6,764 nucleotides of DNA from Verrucomicrobiota bacterium (GTDB taxonomy: Bacteria; Verrucomicrobiota; Verrucomicrobiia; Chthoniobacterales; Xiphinematobacteraceae): NCBI GenBank assembly GCA_003176035.1, contig PSRL01000020.1, positions 1 through 6,764 of the forward strand. The letters run 5' to 3'. The notes below the pieces were generated by a model, which had not been told where the DNA came from, did no database searches, and saw nothing but the letters and a program-made list of their open reading frames with translations. A program made the translations under genes and the position numbers. Below are positions 1 through 4,939 of this stretch, one piece after another; positions within the stretch are counted from its first letter, which is position 1; each line of letters starts with the position of its first letter.

Positions 1-221
1 TACCAGATAAAATGTCCGATTCCCAATGAGGCAAAATCTTCACCGCGGTTCCAGGACGTCAACCCCGAAGTAGTGCCGGCACATTCATTTTTCCAGACTT
101 GCGCCCCAATTCCGGCGTAGCCAGACGGCAACAAAGCTAATGAAGATTGTCGTGCTGACAAGCTTGAAATGCCGCTTAAAAAAATGATCCCCGCCATTGA
201 CCATAACTGCCGGATATGCAT
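1..221 (-). CDS. Predicted exported protein, conserved GIGHFIW family (partial, 3' end outside window)
   Basis: Reading leftwards from an ATG at 221 gives 73 codons with no stop before the window edge. An in-frame TAG lies two codons upstream, so the start is at 221 or at the second ATG at 197 (codon 9). The first 23 or so residues look like a signal peptide: H and R near the start, a hydrophobic stretch (residues 10-21) and a small-residue LSA before R24. The mature part has a dense conserved-looking block: WKNEC (43-47), GLTSWNRGEDF (53-63), then SLGIGHFIW (65-73). I recall this block from a family of uncharacterised secreted bacterial proteins, but cannot name it. A GIGH preceded by conserved Glu residues is loosely reminiscent of the GIGHL of T4-type lysozymes; that is speculation. 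It is divergently placed from hom, with 253 nt between starts. No strong ribosome site is visible. It is confidently coding; function unknown. Confidence 0.75.
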   Translation of the reverse strand, partial: MHIRQLWSMAGIIFLSGISSLSARQSSLALLPSGYAGIGAQVWKNECAGTTSGLTSWNRGEDFASLGIGHFIW

Positions 222-230
222 CGCCTACCG

Positions 231-259
231 AAGATAAAATTTTATCCAAATCTCATCAA
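231..259 (-). promoter_or_regulatory. Possible promoter of the leftward exported-protein gene
   Basis: On the - strand, TTGATG (259-254) and TATCTT (236-231) are separated by exactly 17 nt. Each matches the sigma-70 consensus at four of six positions. The -10 lies only 9 nt before the ATG at 221, so the transcript would be nearly leaderless, or the start at 197 would be used. The spacer contains the perfect palindrome GATAAAATTTTATC (233-246), which could equally be an operator or just AT-rich promoter DNA. Confidence 0.25.
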
Positions 260-279
260 TCTTAAAAGACAGCTTTACA

Positions 280-295
280 TGACCTGACCAGGTCA
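280..295. promoter_or_regulatory. Operator-like inverted repeat TGACCTG-AC-CAGGTCA
   Basis: Two perfect 7-bp arms are separated by 2 bp, in the intergenic region between the leftward exported-protein gene and hom. The size and symmetry suit a dimeric DNA-binding protein. It sits 58 bp upstream of the start at 221 and 179 bp upstream of hom, so it could serve either gene. I do not recognise the arm as the site of a particular regulator. A repeat of this quality is expected about 0.4 times in the whole window by chance. Confidence 0.35.
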
Positions 296-375
296 GCGAT
301 CATACTAAATTGTGTTACGTGTTTTTGGAAGCCATTAGAGCGAATTCATCTGGCTTGCACCATAAGCTTTTAAAA

Positions 376-405
376 GAAACGGACAAAGTCGAAACGGACA
401 AAGTC
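376..405 (+). repeat. Perfect 15-bp tandem duplication in the hom leader
   Basis: GAAACGGACAAAGTC occurs at 376-390 and again, with no spacer and no mismatch, at 391-405. Chance occurrence is negligible, so this is a real duplication, probably by replication slippage and probably recent because it is unmutated. Its length is a multiple of three and it falls in an open frame (319-462, GTG start, no ribosome site, 47 codons) in which it would repeat ETDKV. That frame has no recognisable homology and I do not call it a gene. Confidence 0.9.
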
Positions 406-424
406 CGTCCGGCAGCCGACGGAC
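395..424 (+). promoter_or_regulatory. Two mutually exclusive stem-loops in the hom leader
   Basis: Stem A pairs CGGAC (395-399) with GTCCG (403-407) over an AAA loop. Stem B pairs GTCCGTC (403-409) with GACGGAC (418-424) over an 8-nt loop. Both use bases 403-407, so they cannot coexist. The tandem duplication supplies a third CGGAC at 380-384 that could also compete. A T-run (439-444) follows, but 14 nt after stem B, so this is not a canonical intrinsic terminator. Attenuation of hom is possible; no leader peptide rich in threonine or other pathway codons is visible. Inference from pairing only. Confidence 0.35.
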
Positions 425-444
425 CCAAAAAGGTTCTCTTTTTT

Positions 445-462
445 CGTAACAGCACGTACTAA
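445..462 (+). promoter_or_regulatory. Shared leader motif CGTAACA-N4-GTACTAA before hom
   Basis: This 18-nt stretch ends 12 nt before the hom start. The same 7-mer, 4-nt gap and GTACT occur just before thrC (1898-1915), and a weaker version precedes fabD (4913-4930). The role is unknown: it could be a promoter part, an operator, an RNA element or coincidence. The weak AAGAAG (461-466), the only ribosome-site-like sequence for hom, overlaps its end. Confidence 0.25.
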
Positions 463-474
463 GAAGTCTACTTT

Positions 475-1770
475 ATGGAATCCATTGGTATAGGCCTGGC
501 TGGCTTTGGAACGGTTGGCGCAGGAGTTTTTCAAGCCCTACAGCGTAATGCAGAGCTCCTTTATCGCCGACTAGGTGTGCGATTCGAAGTCCGGAGAATT
601 GCAATGCGGCATCCTGCTAAGAAACGCGCCATTGCCGCACCGGAAAAGCTAATAACCACCGACTGGAGCGATTTGGTCAACGACCCCTCCATCCGGATTA
701 TTGTGGAATTGATGGGGGGAACCGAAGAGCCGCTGAACCTTTTTCGCTCAGCCATTGCGGCGAAAAAGATCCTCATTACCGCTAATAAAGCTCTCCTGGC
801 CAACCATGGAATCGAAATTTTTCAATTGGCTGAGGCTGCCAATGTCCCTATTTTTTACGAGGCAGCCGTGGCGGGGGGAATCCCGATTATTAAATCCCTA
901 CGAGAAGCGTTTGTTGGAAATCATTTTGAATCGATCCATGGCATCTTAAATGGGACCAGCAATTACATTTTGACCCGAATGACGGAGTCCAACATGGATT
1001 TCCATCAAGCGCTCGGAGAGGCACAATCCCATGGTTTTGCCGAAGCTGATCCCACATTGGATGTCAATGGCTGGGACGCCGCACACAAGGCGATCATTTT
1101 GGCTTCTCTAGCCTACGGATTTTGGTTAAACAGTGTGGACATCCAAGTGGGGGGTATCGAGAATATCAGCCCCCTAGATATCCAATTTGCTCGGGAATTG
1201 GGCTATACGATTAAACTTCTGGCATCGATCCGCTCTCATCTCGATGAAAAAATTGAAGTTTCGGTGCACCCTGCCCTCATCCCGCAGGCTCATGTGTTGG
1301 CCTCAGTCAACGGCGTCTTTAATGCGATCCTCATCCGAGGGGACATTGTTGGCGAAAGTCTTTTTTATGGGCGCGGAGCTGGTCAAGACCCCACGGCCAG
1401 TTCGGTATTAGGCGATCTAGCTGAAGCCGCGCAAGCGGTTGCTTTTCCCAGAGCTTCATGTGGCTTCAAACCTCACAACCTTCGTGGTCAGGTTAAAGAG
1501 GCACACTCCTGTGTCTCTTCCTTTTACCTGAGGCTGGATGTCGATGATCGACCCGGGGTTCTTGCGCAAATTGCCAATATCCTTGGGAGGGCCCAAATCG
1601 GGATCTCATCAGTCATTCAACCCGAAGGGAAAGACACGCATCAGACGCACCTGGTCCTCATGCTTCACAACGCTCCCACCGGCGCTGCCTCAGAAGCGGT
1701 TTCTCAAATTGCGACTCTCTCCTGTGTCAAAGGAAAACCCGTACTTTTACATGTCGAACATTTTGCTTAG
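475..1770 (+). CDS. hom: Homoserine dehydrogenase with C-terminal ACT domain
   Basis: Reduces aspartate 4-semialdehyde to homoserine with NAD(P)H in the cytoplasm, at the branch to threonine and methionine. The 431 residues match the usual length of the stand-alone, ACT-containing type (Bacillus Hom is about 433). An N-terminal Rossmann domain begins with GLAGFGTVGAG (7-17). VELMGG (77-82) and TANK (102-105) follow. The substrate domain has YEAAVAGGIPII (128-139), GILNGTSNYILT (156-167) and the family signature around ADPTLDVNGWDAAHK (191-205), which includes the catalytic-region Asp and Lys. An ACT domain occupies about 350-425 (LDVDDRPGVLAQIANIL), the usual site of threonine feedback in this family. 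There is no fused aspartokinase. The start is the only ATG that keeps the full nucleotide-binding motif; AAGAAG 8 nt upstream is a poor ribosome site. First gene of a hom-thrC-lysC cluster, preceded by a structured leader. Confidence 0.97.
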   Translation: MESIGIGLAGFGTVGAGVFQALQRNAELLYRRLGVRFEVRRIAMRHPAKKRAIAAPEKLITTDWSDLVNDPSIRIIVELMGGTEEPLNLFRSAIAAKKILITANKALLANHGIEIFQLAEAANVPIFYEAAVAGGIPIIKSLREAFVGNHFESIHGILNGTSNYILTRMTESNMDFHQALGEAQSHGFAEADPTLDVNGWDAAHKAIILASLAYGFWLNSVDIQVGGIENISPLDIQFARELGYTIKLLASIRSHLDEKIEVSVHPALIPQAHVLASVNGVFNAILIRGDIVGESLFYGRGAGQDPTASSVLGDLAEAAQAVAFPRASCGFKPHNLRGQVKEAHSCVSSFYLRLDVDDRPGVLAQIANILGRAQIGISSVIQPEGKDTHQTHLVLMLHNAPTGAASEAVSQIATLSCVKGKPVLLHVEHFA

Positions 1771-1897
1771 GCGAGTCTTCGGAATTTTTTAATTAAATGC
1801 GTAAAAAAGAAATCAACAACGTGCTTATTTTTACTCTCTGAAATGAAGTTACGCAAAAAGAGAAACCTGTTGGCTCGGCGCCACCATCCATAAAAAA

Positions 1898-1915
1898 CGT
1901 AACATTCGGTACTGA
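1898..1915 (+). promoter_or_regulatory. Shared leader motif CGTAACA-N4-GTACTGA before thrC
   Basis: The copy before thrC matches the one before hom at 13 of 14 fixed positions with the same 4-nt gap, and ends one base before the ATG, where a ribosome site would normally sit. Its CGTAAC (1898-1903) can pair with GTTACG (1848-1853). The same bases of that arm can alternatively pair upstream, TGCGTAA (1798-1804) with TTACGCA (1849-1855). The remainder of the 146-nt spacer is AT-rich and shows no convincing terminator or promoter. Confidence 0.25.
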
Positions 1916-1916
1916 A

Positions 1917-3011
1917 ATGAAAATTCCCTTTCTCCATGACCGGGGAGTCATCAACCGGTACAGGCAATATCTGCCAGTTACTGAAAAAACACCGGTCGTA
2001 TCTCTTAGCGAAGGTTCAACACCACTGATTTACTCTCCATGGTTGAGCGATGCGGTGGGGCGTGACGCGCAAGTTTATTTAAAATATGAGGGATTAAATC
2101 CGACCGGTTCTTTCAAAGATCGAGGAATGACCGTTGCCGTCTCCAAAGCATTGGAACGTGGAGCGCAGCACATTATATGTGCATCCACTGGAAACACCTC
2201 CGCGGCAGCGGCAGCATATGCCGCACGCGCTCAGCTTTCCTGCGCCGTGCTTTTACCGCACGGTAAAATCGCCACCGGAAAATTACTCCAGGCCTTTCTT
2301 TATGGCGCAAAAATGATTTGTTTGCGCGGCAACTTTGATGACGCACTCCGTCTTGTGCGTCAATTTTCCGAAAACCCCGAAATTGAAATTGTCAACTCTA
2401 TCAACCCTTTTCGAATTGAGGGGCAGAAAACGGCAGCCTTTGAAGTGGTCGATTTATTAGGCGATGCGCCGGACTTACACCTCCTCCCAGTGGGCAATGC
2501 CGGGAATATCACGGCCTATTGGCGGGGATACAAAGAATATCATGCTGCCGGAAAATGTCGCACCCTACCGCGAATGGTCGGTCTTCAAGCCTATGGCTCT
2601 GCTCCGCTCGTTCTCAAACAAATAGTTGAAGAGCCGGACACGATTGCTTCCGCAATCCGCATTGGGAATCCGGCCAGCTGGCAACCAGCACTCGCGGCCA
2701 TTGACGAATCCGCCGGTTTCGTGGAAACCGTAACCGATGCGGAAATTGTGACCGCGCAAGTTCAGCTTGCCTCAAAAGAAGGAGTTTTTGTGGAACCGGC
2801 AAGTGCCGCTCCCATTGCCGGATTATTAAAGCATTTTCGAAAATCGGCTGAGGACCGACATCGAACTCTTCTGCGGGAGGGCTCCCGCATCGTTTGCACA
2901 GTCACCGGCCATGGCCTTAAAGATCCTAATACTCCTGCGGCTATCGGAATGAAACTGATAGAATCCGAGCCCACCCTAGAATCGCTTTATCGCATTTTGG
3001 AAATACAGTGA
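1917..3011 (+). CDS. thrC: Threonine synthase (PLP-dependent)
   Basis: Converts O-phosphohomoserine to threonine and phosphate, the last step of threonine synthesis, in the cytoplasm. It is a 364-residue fold-type II PLP enzyme of the short (Bacillus-like) class, typically about 350 residues. EGSTPLI (32-38) is the N-terminal substrate-side motif. The PLP-binding lysine is K67 in NPTGSFKDRG (61-70). ASTGNTSAAAAAYAA (89-103) and PVGNAGNITAYWRGYKE (191-207) are the substrate and phosphate-binding loops. EGVFVEPASAA (288-298) and CTVTGHGLKDP (327-337) close the active-site domain. The ATG at 1917 precedes the typical RYRQYLPV N-terminus (14-21); there is no Shine-Dalgarno sequence ahead of it. 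It lies 146 nt after hom and 132 nt before lysC, so co-transcription is likely but not shown. The homoserine kinase needed between Hom and ThrC is not in the window. Confidence 0.97.
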   Translation: MKIPFLHDRGVINRYRQYLPVTEKTPVVSLSEGSTPLIYSPWLSDAVGRDAQVYLKYEGLNPTGSFKDRGMTVAVSKALERGAQHIICASTGNTSAAAAAYAARAQLSCAVLLPHGKIATGKLLQAFLYGAKMICLRGNFDDALRLVRQFSENPEIEIVNSINPFRIEGQKTAAFEVVDLLGDAPDLHLLPVGNAGNITAYWRGYKEYHAAGKCRTLPRMVGLQAYGSAPLVLKQIVEEPDTIASAIRIGNPASWQPALAAIDESAGFVETVTDAEIVTAQVQLASKEGVFVEPASAAPIAGLLKHFRKSAEDRHRTLLREGSRIVCTVTGHGLKDPNTPAAIGMKLIESEPTLESLYRILEIQ

Positions 3012-3081
3012 CTGGAATACCAATTGAATTCCTACTGCGTTACACTTCCGGGCAGCAGCCGGAGACGTTGGGAGTAAAAGG

Positions 3082-3138
3082 ATGACCTCACCGGCGGCCA
3101 ACCCACATTCCATTTTGTTCGCAACATCATTAAAATAA
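3082..3138 (+). CDS. Candidate 18-codon upstream reading frame before lysC
   Basis: An ATG preceded by GGAG (3071-3074) at the ideal 7-nt spacing opens the frame MTSPAANPHSILFATSLK, ending in TAA at 3136-3138, five nt before the lysC ATG. The larger gene downstream has no ribosome site of its own, so this frame could deliver ribosomes to lysC by termination and reinitiation. It contains only one lysine (its last residue) and two threonines, so it is not a classical attenuator peptide. A small hairpin (TCCGG 3047-3051 with CCGGA 3059-3063) lies just upstream. It may be chance; only the ribosome site and position support it. Confidence 0.3.
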   Translation: MTSPAANPHSILFATSLK

Positions 3139-3143
3139 CCACC

Positions 3144-4364
3144 ATGGGTATGCCCCTAATTGTTCAAAAATACGGCGGAACCTCCGTCGGCACAGCCGAA
3201 CGGATTAAAAATGCCGCCCGTCGGATCTTGGAAACTCACCGGAACGGCAATTCGGTTGTTGCCGTCGTCTCTGCGATGTCAGGAGTGACTGACTCTCTCA
3301 TTCGGATGGCTCGAGGGATCACTGGAAAACCAACGGATCGGGAAATGGATGCCCTCCTCGCCACCGGAGAACAAACGACGACTGCCCTCACCGCCATTGC
3401 CATCAACTCCATGGGAGGAAATGCGGTTTCCCTGACGGGCTGGCAGGCGGGCATTCGTACCAATGACATCCATACGAAAGCAAAAATCCATGATATCGTG
3501 CCAACGGCTATCCGGGAACACCTCGAAAAGGGCACTATTGTGATCGTAGCAGGATTCCAGGGACACACCTCCTCCGGTCACATCACAACACTGGGGCGAG
3601 GCGGCTCGGATCTGACAGCTATCGCCCTCGCCGCGGCTCTCAAGGCCGATAATTGCGAAATCTATACCGACGTGGATGGGATCTTCACCTGCGATCCCCG
3701 GATCGTCCCCGCAGCCAAAAAAATTGATGTAATTTCCTATGATGAATTGCTTGAAATGGCCAGCTCGGGGTCCAAAGTCATGCAATCTCGTTCAGTTGAA
3801 TTCGCTAAAAAGTTCGCAATACCTTTTGAAGTGCGAAATAGTTTTAACAATAATCGAGGAACTCTTGTGAAAGAAGAACCGGTGGAAAAGGTGGCAGTTC
3901 GTGGTGTCAGTTTGGAAAAAAATCAAGCTAAGGTGACCATTAGCCAAGTCCCTGATCGGCCCGGGAGCGCTTCCCGTCTTTTTGGCGTCTTAGCCGATAC
4001 TAATGTCGTTGTGGATGTTATCATTCAAAATGTTAACGTTGCTGAATCCGGTGCGACAGATATCTCATTCACCATCAACAAGGATGATTTGGAAAAAGTG
4101 GGGCCCGGTCTCGAGTCTGCCGCAGCGGATATCGGAGCAGGAAAAATCACAAAGCGCGACGGCATTGCCAAATTGAGCGTTGTTGGCATCGGGATGCGGA
4201 CGCATTCTGGGGTTGCAGCCAAGCTCTTTGAAGTTCTCAGCAAAGGTGGGATTAACATCCAAATGATTTCCACCTCCGAAATCAAAATTGCTGTTATCAT
4301 CAACGAATCCTGTGCTGAAGAGGCAGCTCGCCTAGTCCATAAAGCTTTTCTGGAAGAAGATTAG
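3144..4364 (+). CDS. lysC: Aspartokinase with two ACT domains
   Basis: Phosphorylates aspartate to 4-aspartyl phosphate, the committed step toward lysine, threonine and methionine. The 406 residues match the monofunctional LysC of Bacillus and Corynebacterium (about 408-421). The amino-acid kinase domain has VQKYGGTSVG (7-16), the ATP/aspartate motif TTLGRGGSDLTA (148-159), YTDVDGIFTCDPR (164-176) and SSGSKVMQSRSVEFAKK (197-213). The regulatory part has ACT domains at about 262-335 (QVPDRPGSASRLF) and 342-406 (VVGIGMRTHSGVAAKLFEVL, then IQMISTSEIKIAVII). This architecture normally confers lysine and/or threonine feedback. Start: ATG 3144 is used here; ATG 3150 (residue 3) would also give a normal N-terminus (MPLIVQKYGG), and neither has a ribosome site. 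It follows thrC and a small upstream frame, with an internal start for a beta subunit likely at codon 242. Confidence 0.97.
   Translation: MGMPLIVQKYGGTSVGTAERIKNAARRILETHRNGNSVVAVVSAMSGVTDSLIRMARGITGKPTDREMDALLATGEQTTTALTAIAINSMGGNAVSLTGWQAGIRTNDIHTKAKIHDIVPTAIREHLEKGTIVIVAGFQGHTSSGHITTLGRGGSDLTAIALAAALKADNCEIYTDVDGIFTCDPRIVPAAKKIDVISYDELLEMASSGSKVMQSRSVEFAKKFAIPFEVRNSFNNNRGTLVKEEPVEKVAVRGVSLEKNQAKVTISQVPDRPGSASRLFGVLADTNVVVDVIIQNVNVAESGATDISFTINKDDLEKVGPGLESAAADIGAGKITKRDGIAKLSVVGIGMRTHSGVAAKLFEVLSKGGINIQMISTSEIKIAVIINESCAEEAARLVHKAFLEED
3867..4364 (+). CDS. lysC: Probable aspartokinase beta subunit from internal in-frame start
   Basis: GAGGA (3856-3860) lies 6 nt before an in-frame GTG at 3867, codon 242 of lysC. 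Translation from there gives a 165-residue product (beginning MKEEPVEKVAVRG) containing both ACT domains and no kinase domain. In Bacillus subtilis and Corynebacterium glutamicum, lysC is known to encode an alpha subunit and an in-frame overlapping beta subunit of about this size starting at the equivalent place, forming an alpha2beta2 enzyme. The ribosome site seen here is better than that of the full-length gene. Existence of the shorter product in this organism is inferred, not shown. Confidence 0.5.
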   Translation: MKEEPVEKVAVRGVSLEKNQAKVTISQVPDRPGSASRLFGVLADTNVVVDVIIQNVNVAESGATDISFTINKDDLEKVGPGLESAAADIGAGKITKRDGIAKLSVVGIGMRTHSGVAAKLFEVLSKGGINIQMISTSEIKIAVIINESCAEEAARLVHKAFLEED

Positions 4365-4471
4365 AGGAGGAAAATTAGCGCATGTCTTCACTCTCCCCTG
4401 CGGCGACAGTCACAAGTCACCTATGCTATCCCTCTCTCTGCAAAAGAGTGGCCAGCTTCGTTGGCCGGTAA
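4365..4471 (+). other. Perfect AGGAGG after lysC with a 29-codon reading frame (4382-4471)
   Basis: AGGAGG (4365-4370) directly abuts the lysC TAG. Eleven nt later an ATG (4382) opens a 29-codon frame beginning MSSLSPAATVTSHLCYPSLC and ending TAA at 4469-4471. It has no recognisable homology, membrane segment or motif. A GC-rich hairpin, GGCCA (4450-4454) with TGGCC (4462-4466), lies at its end with no T-run behind it, so a terminator is not supported. It may be a small protein, the stump of a decayed downstream gene whose ribosome site survives, or chance. The rest of 4472-4525 shows nothing I can support. Confidence 0.25.
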
Positions 4472-4525
4472 ACGTCGATCAATGCTGCCGATTTTGGCCC
4501 TCCTGATCAGATGAGTAACGTTCAG

Positions 4526-4554
4526 TTGTCAGACGTCATAAATTCCGATAGAGT
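4526..4554 (+). promoter_or_regulatory. Probable promoter of tRNA-Ser
   Basis: TTGTCA (4526-4531, five of six consensus positions) and TAGAGT (4549-4554, four of six) are separated by the optimal 17 nt. Transcription would begin near 4561, about 12 nt before the mature tRNA 5' end, which suits a short leader removed by RNase P. Confidence 0.5.
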
Positions 4555-4572
4555 GAAAAGTTCCGTTACAAT

Positions 4573-4662
4573 GGATGGGTGACAGAGCGGTCTATTGTGC
4601 ACGCCTGGAAAGCGTGTGTGCCTTAATCGGCACCAGGAGTTCGAATCTCCTCCCATCCGCCA
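4573..4662 (+). tRNA. tRNA-Ser, anticodon GGA, with encoded CCA
   Basis: Complete class II cloverleaf. The acceptor stem GGATGGG (4573-4579) pairs perfectly with CCCATCC (4652-4658). The D stem is ACA (4582-4584) with TGT (4596-4598). The anticodon stem CACGC (4600-4604) pairs with GCGTG (4612-4616) around loop CTGGAAA, placing anticodon GGA at 4607-4609. The long variable arm, typical of tRNA-Ser, pairs GTGCC (4618-4622) with GGCAC (4629-4633). The T stem AGGAG (4635-4639) pairs with CTCCT (4647-4651) around TTCGAAT. The discriminator is G4659, as expected for serine, followed by a genomically encoded CCA (4660-4662). It reads UCC and UCU codons. No other RNA gene is adjacent. Confidence 0.97.
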
Positions 4663-4678
4663 TCACGCCACTTCGACC

Positions 4679-4700
4679 AAGCATCTGCTAAGCATCTGCT
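4679..4700 (+). repeat. Perfect 11-bp tandem duplication after the tRNA
   Basis: AAGCATCTGCT is repeated head to tail at 4679-4689 and 4690-4700 with no mismatch. It begins 17 nt after the tRNA CCA end. It is not a copy of the tRNA 3' end, so it does not look like an integration site. Slippage duplication is the simplest explanation. The following stretch to 4872 contains nothing else I can support. Confidence 0.85.
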
Positions 4701-4872
4701 TACAACCGCATGAGCCCATTGATTGCCACATCAAATCATTGTGGAAATTGATCAACGACCCCTCAAAGAGAGATTGCAATTTAATCCAAAAAAGTGCATG
4801 AGGAACGCCTTGCAGCCGCGAAATGTCCGATCTCTCCCTTAAAATAAATACCGGTAACTGGCGTGACACACC

Positions 4873-4896
4873 TTTATCCGGCAGCTGCCGGATAAA
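4873..4896. promoter_or_regulatory. Perfect 24-bp palindrome upstream of fabD
   Basis: The half-site TTTATCCGGCAG (4873-4884) is followed immediately by its exact reverse complement (4885-4896). About 0.0004 such palindromes are expected in this window by chance. As DNA it could be a dimer-binding operator 43 nt before the fabD start. As RNA it would form a 10-bp stem with an AGCT loop. There is no T-run after it in either direction longer than three bases, so it is a poor intrinsic terminator. Confidence 0.6.
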
Positions 4897-4912
4897 CAAC
4901 TCCCCCTTCTTA

Positions 4913-4930
4913 CATAACCTCAGGTATTAA
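4913..4930 (+). promoter_or_regulatory. Weaker copy of the leader motif before fabD
   Basis: CATAACC-N4-GTATTAA matches the hom copy (CGTAACA-N4-GTACTAA) at 11 of 14 fixed positions with the same gap and a similar distance from the start codon (9 nt from its end, against 12 for hom). Taken alone this could be chance. Confidence 0.15.
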
Positions 4931-4937
4931 TTAATAC
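4924..4937. promoter_or_regulatory. 14-bp AT-rich palindrome abutting the fabD start
   Basis: GTATTAATTAATAC is a perfect palindrome ending 2 nt before the fabD ATG. It occupies the whole region where a ribosome site would be, and no Shine-Dalgarno sequence is present. It could be an operator, a weak RNA hairpin limiting initiation, or simply an unstructured AT-rich ribosome landing zone. Confidence 0.35.
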
Positions 4938-4939
4938 AC

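Noticed and set aside
319..462. GTG-initiated 47-codon frame across the hom leader, containing the ETDKV repeat.
   Set aside because: There is no ribosome site, no recognisable homology, and it overlaps the structured leader. It could be a remnant of a gene end, but nothing shows that.
1771..1834. Terminator after hom: T-run at 1785-1790, and the AT-only stem GTAAAAA (1801-1807) with TTTTTAC (1828-1834).
   Set aside because: The T-run is preceded by at most a 3-bp stem, and the second stem is almost all A-T with a 20-nt loop, so neither is a credible terminator.
3279..3785. Long 168-codon minus-strand frame within lysC.
   Set aside because: It lies wholly opposite a highly conserved kinase domain and its translation has no recognisable features; it is an antisense shadow.
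4450..4466. GGCCA/TGGCC hairpin as the lysC terminator.
   Set aside because: The stem is only five pairs and no T-run follows it.
4566..4572. TACAAT just before the tRNA as its -10 box.
   Set aside because: Transcription would then begin inside the mature tRNA; the upstream TTGTCA-N17-TAGAGT pair fits better.
4747..4765. TCAACGACCCCTC, identical to 13 bases of hom near 677, with similar translated context (LINDPS versus LVNDPS), suggesting a decayed hom copy.
   Set aside because: One 13-mer match is expected about 0.3 times by chance in this window, and the similarity does not extend on either side.
4595..4801. Open frame overlapping the tRNA and the following spacer.
   Set aside because: It starts inside the tRNA-Ser and has no homology or ribosome site.
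4821..4831. AAATGTCCGAT repeated from 10-20.
   Set aside because: Several 11-bp repeats are expected by chance in a window of this length.
4663..4899. Minus-strand 78-codon frame between the 24-bp palindrome and the tRNA.
   Set aside because: There is no recognisable domain or ribosome site, and it starts within the palindrome. It is most likely chance.
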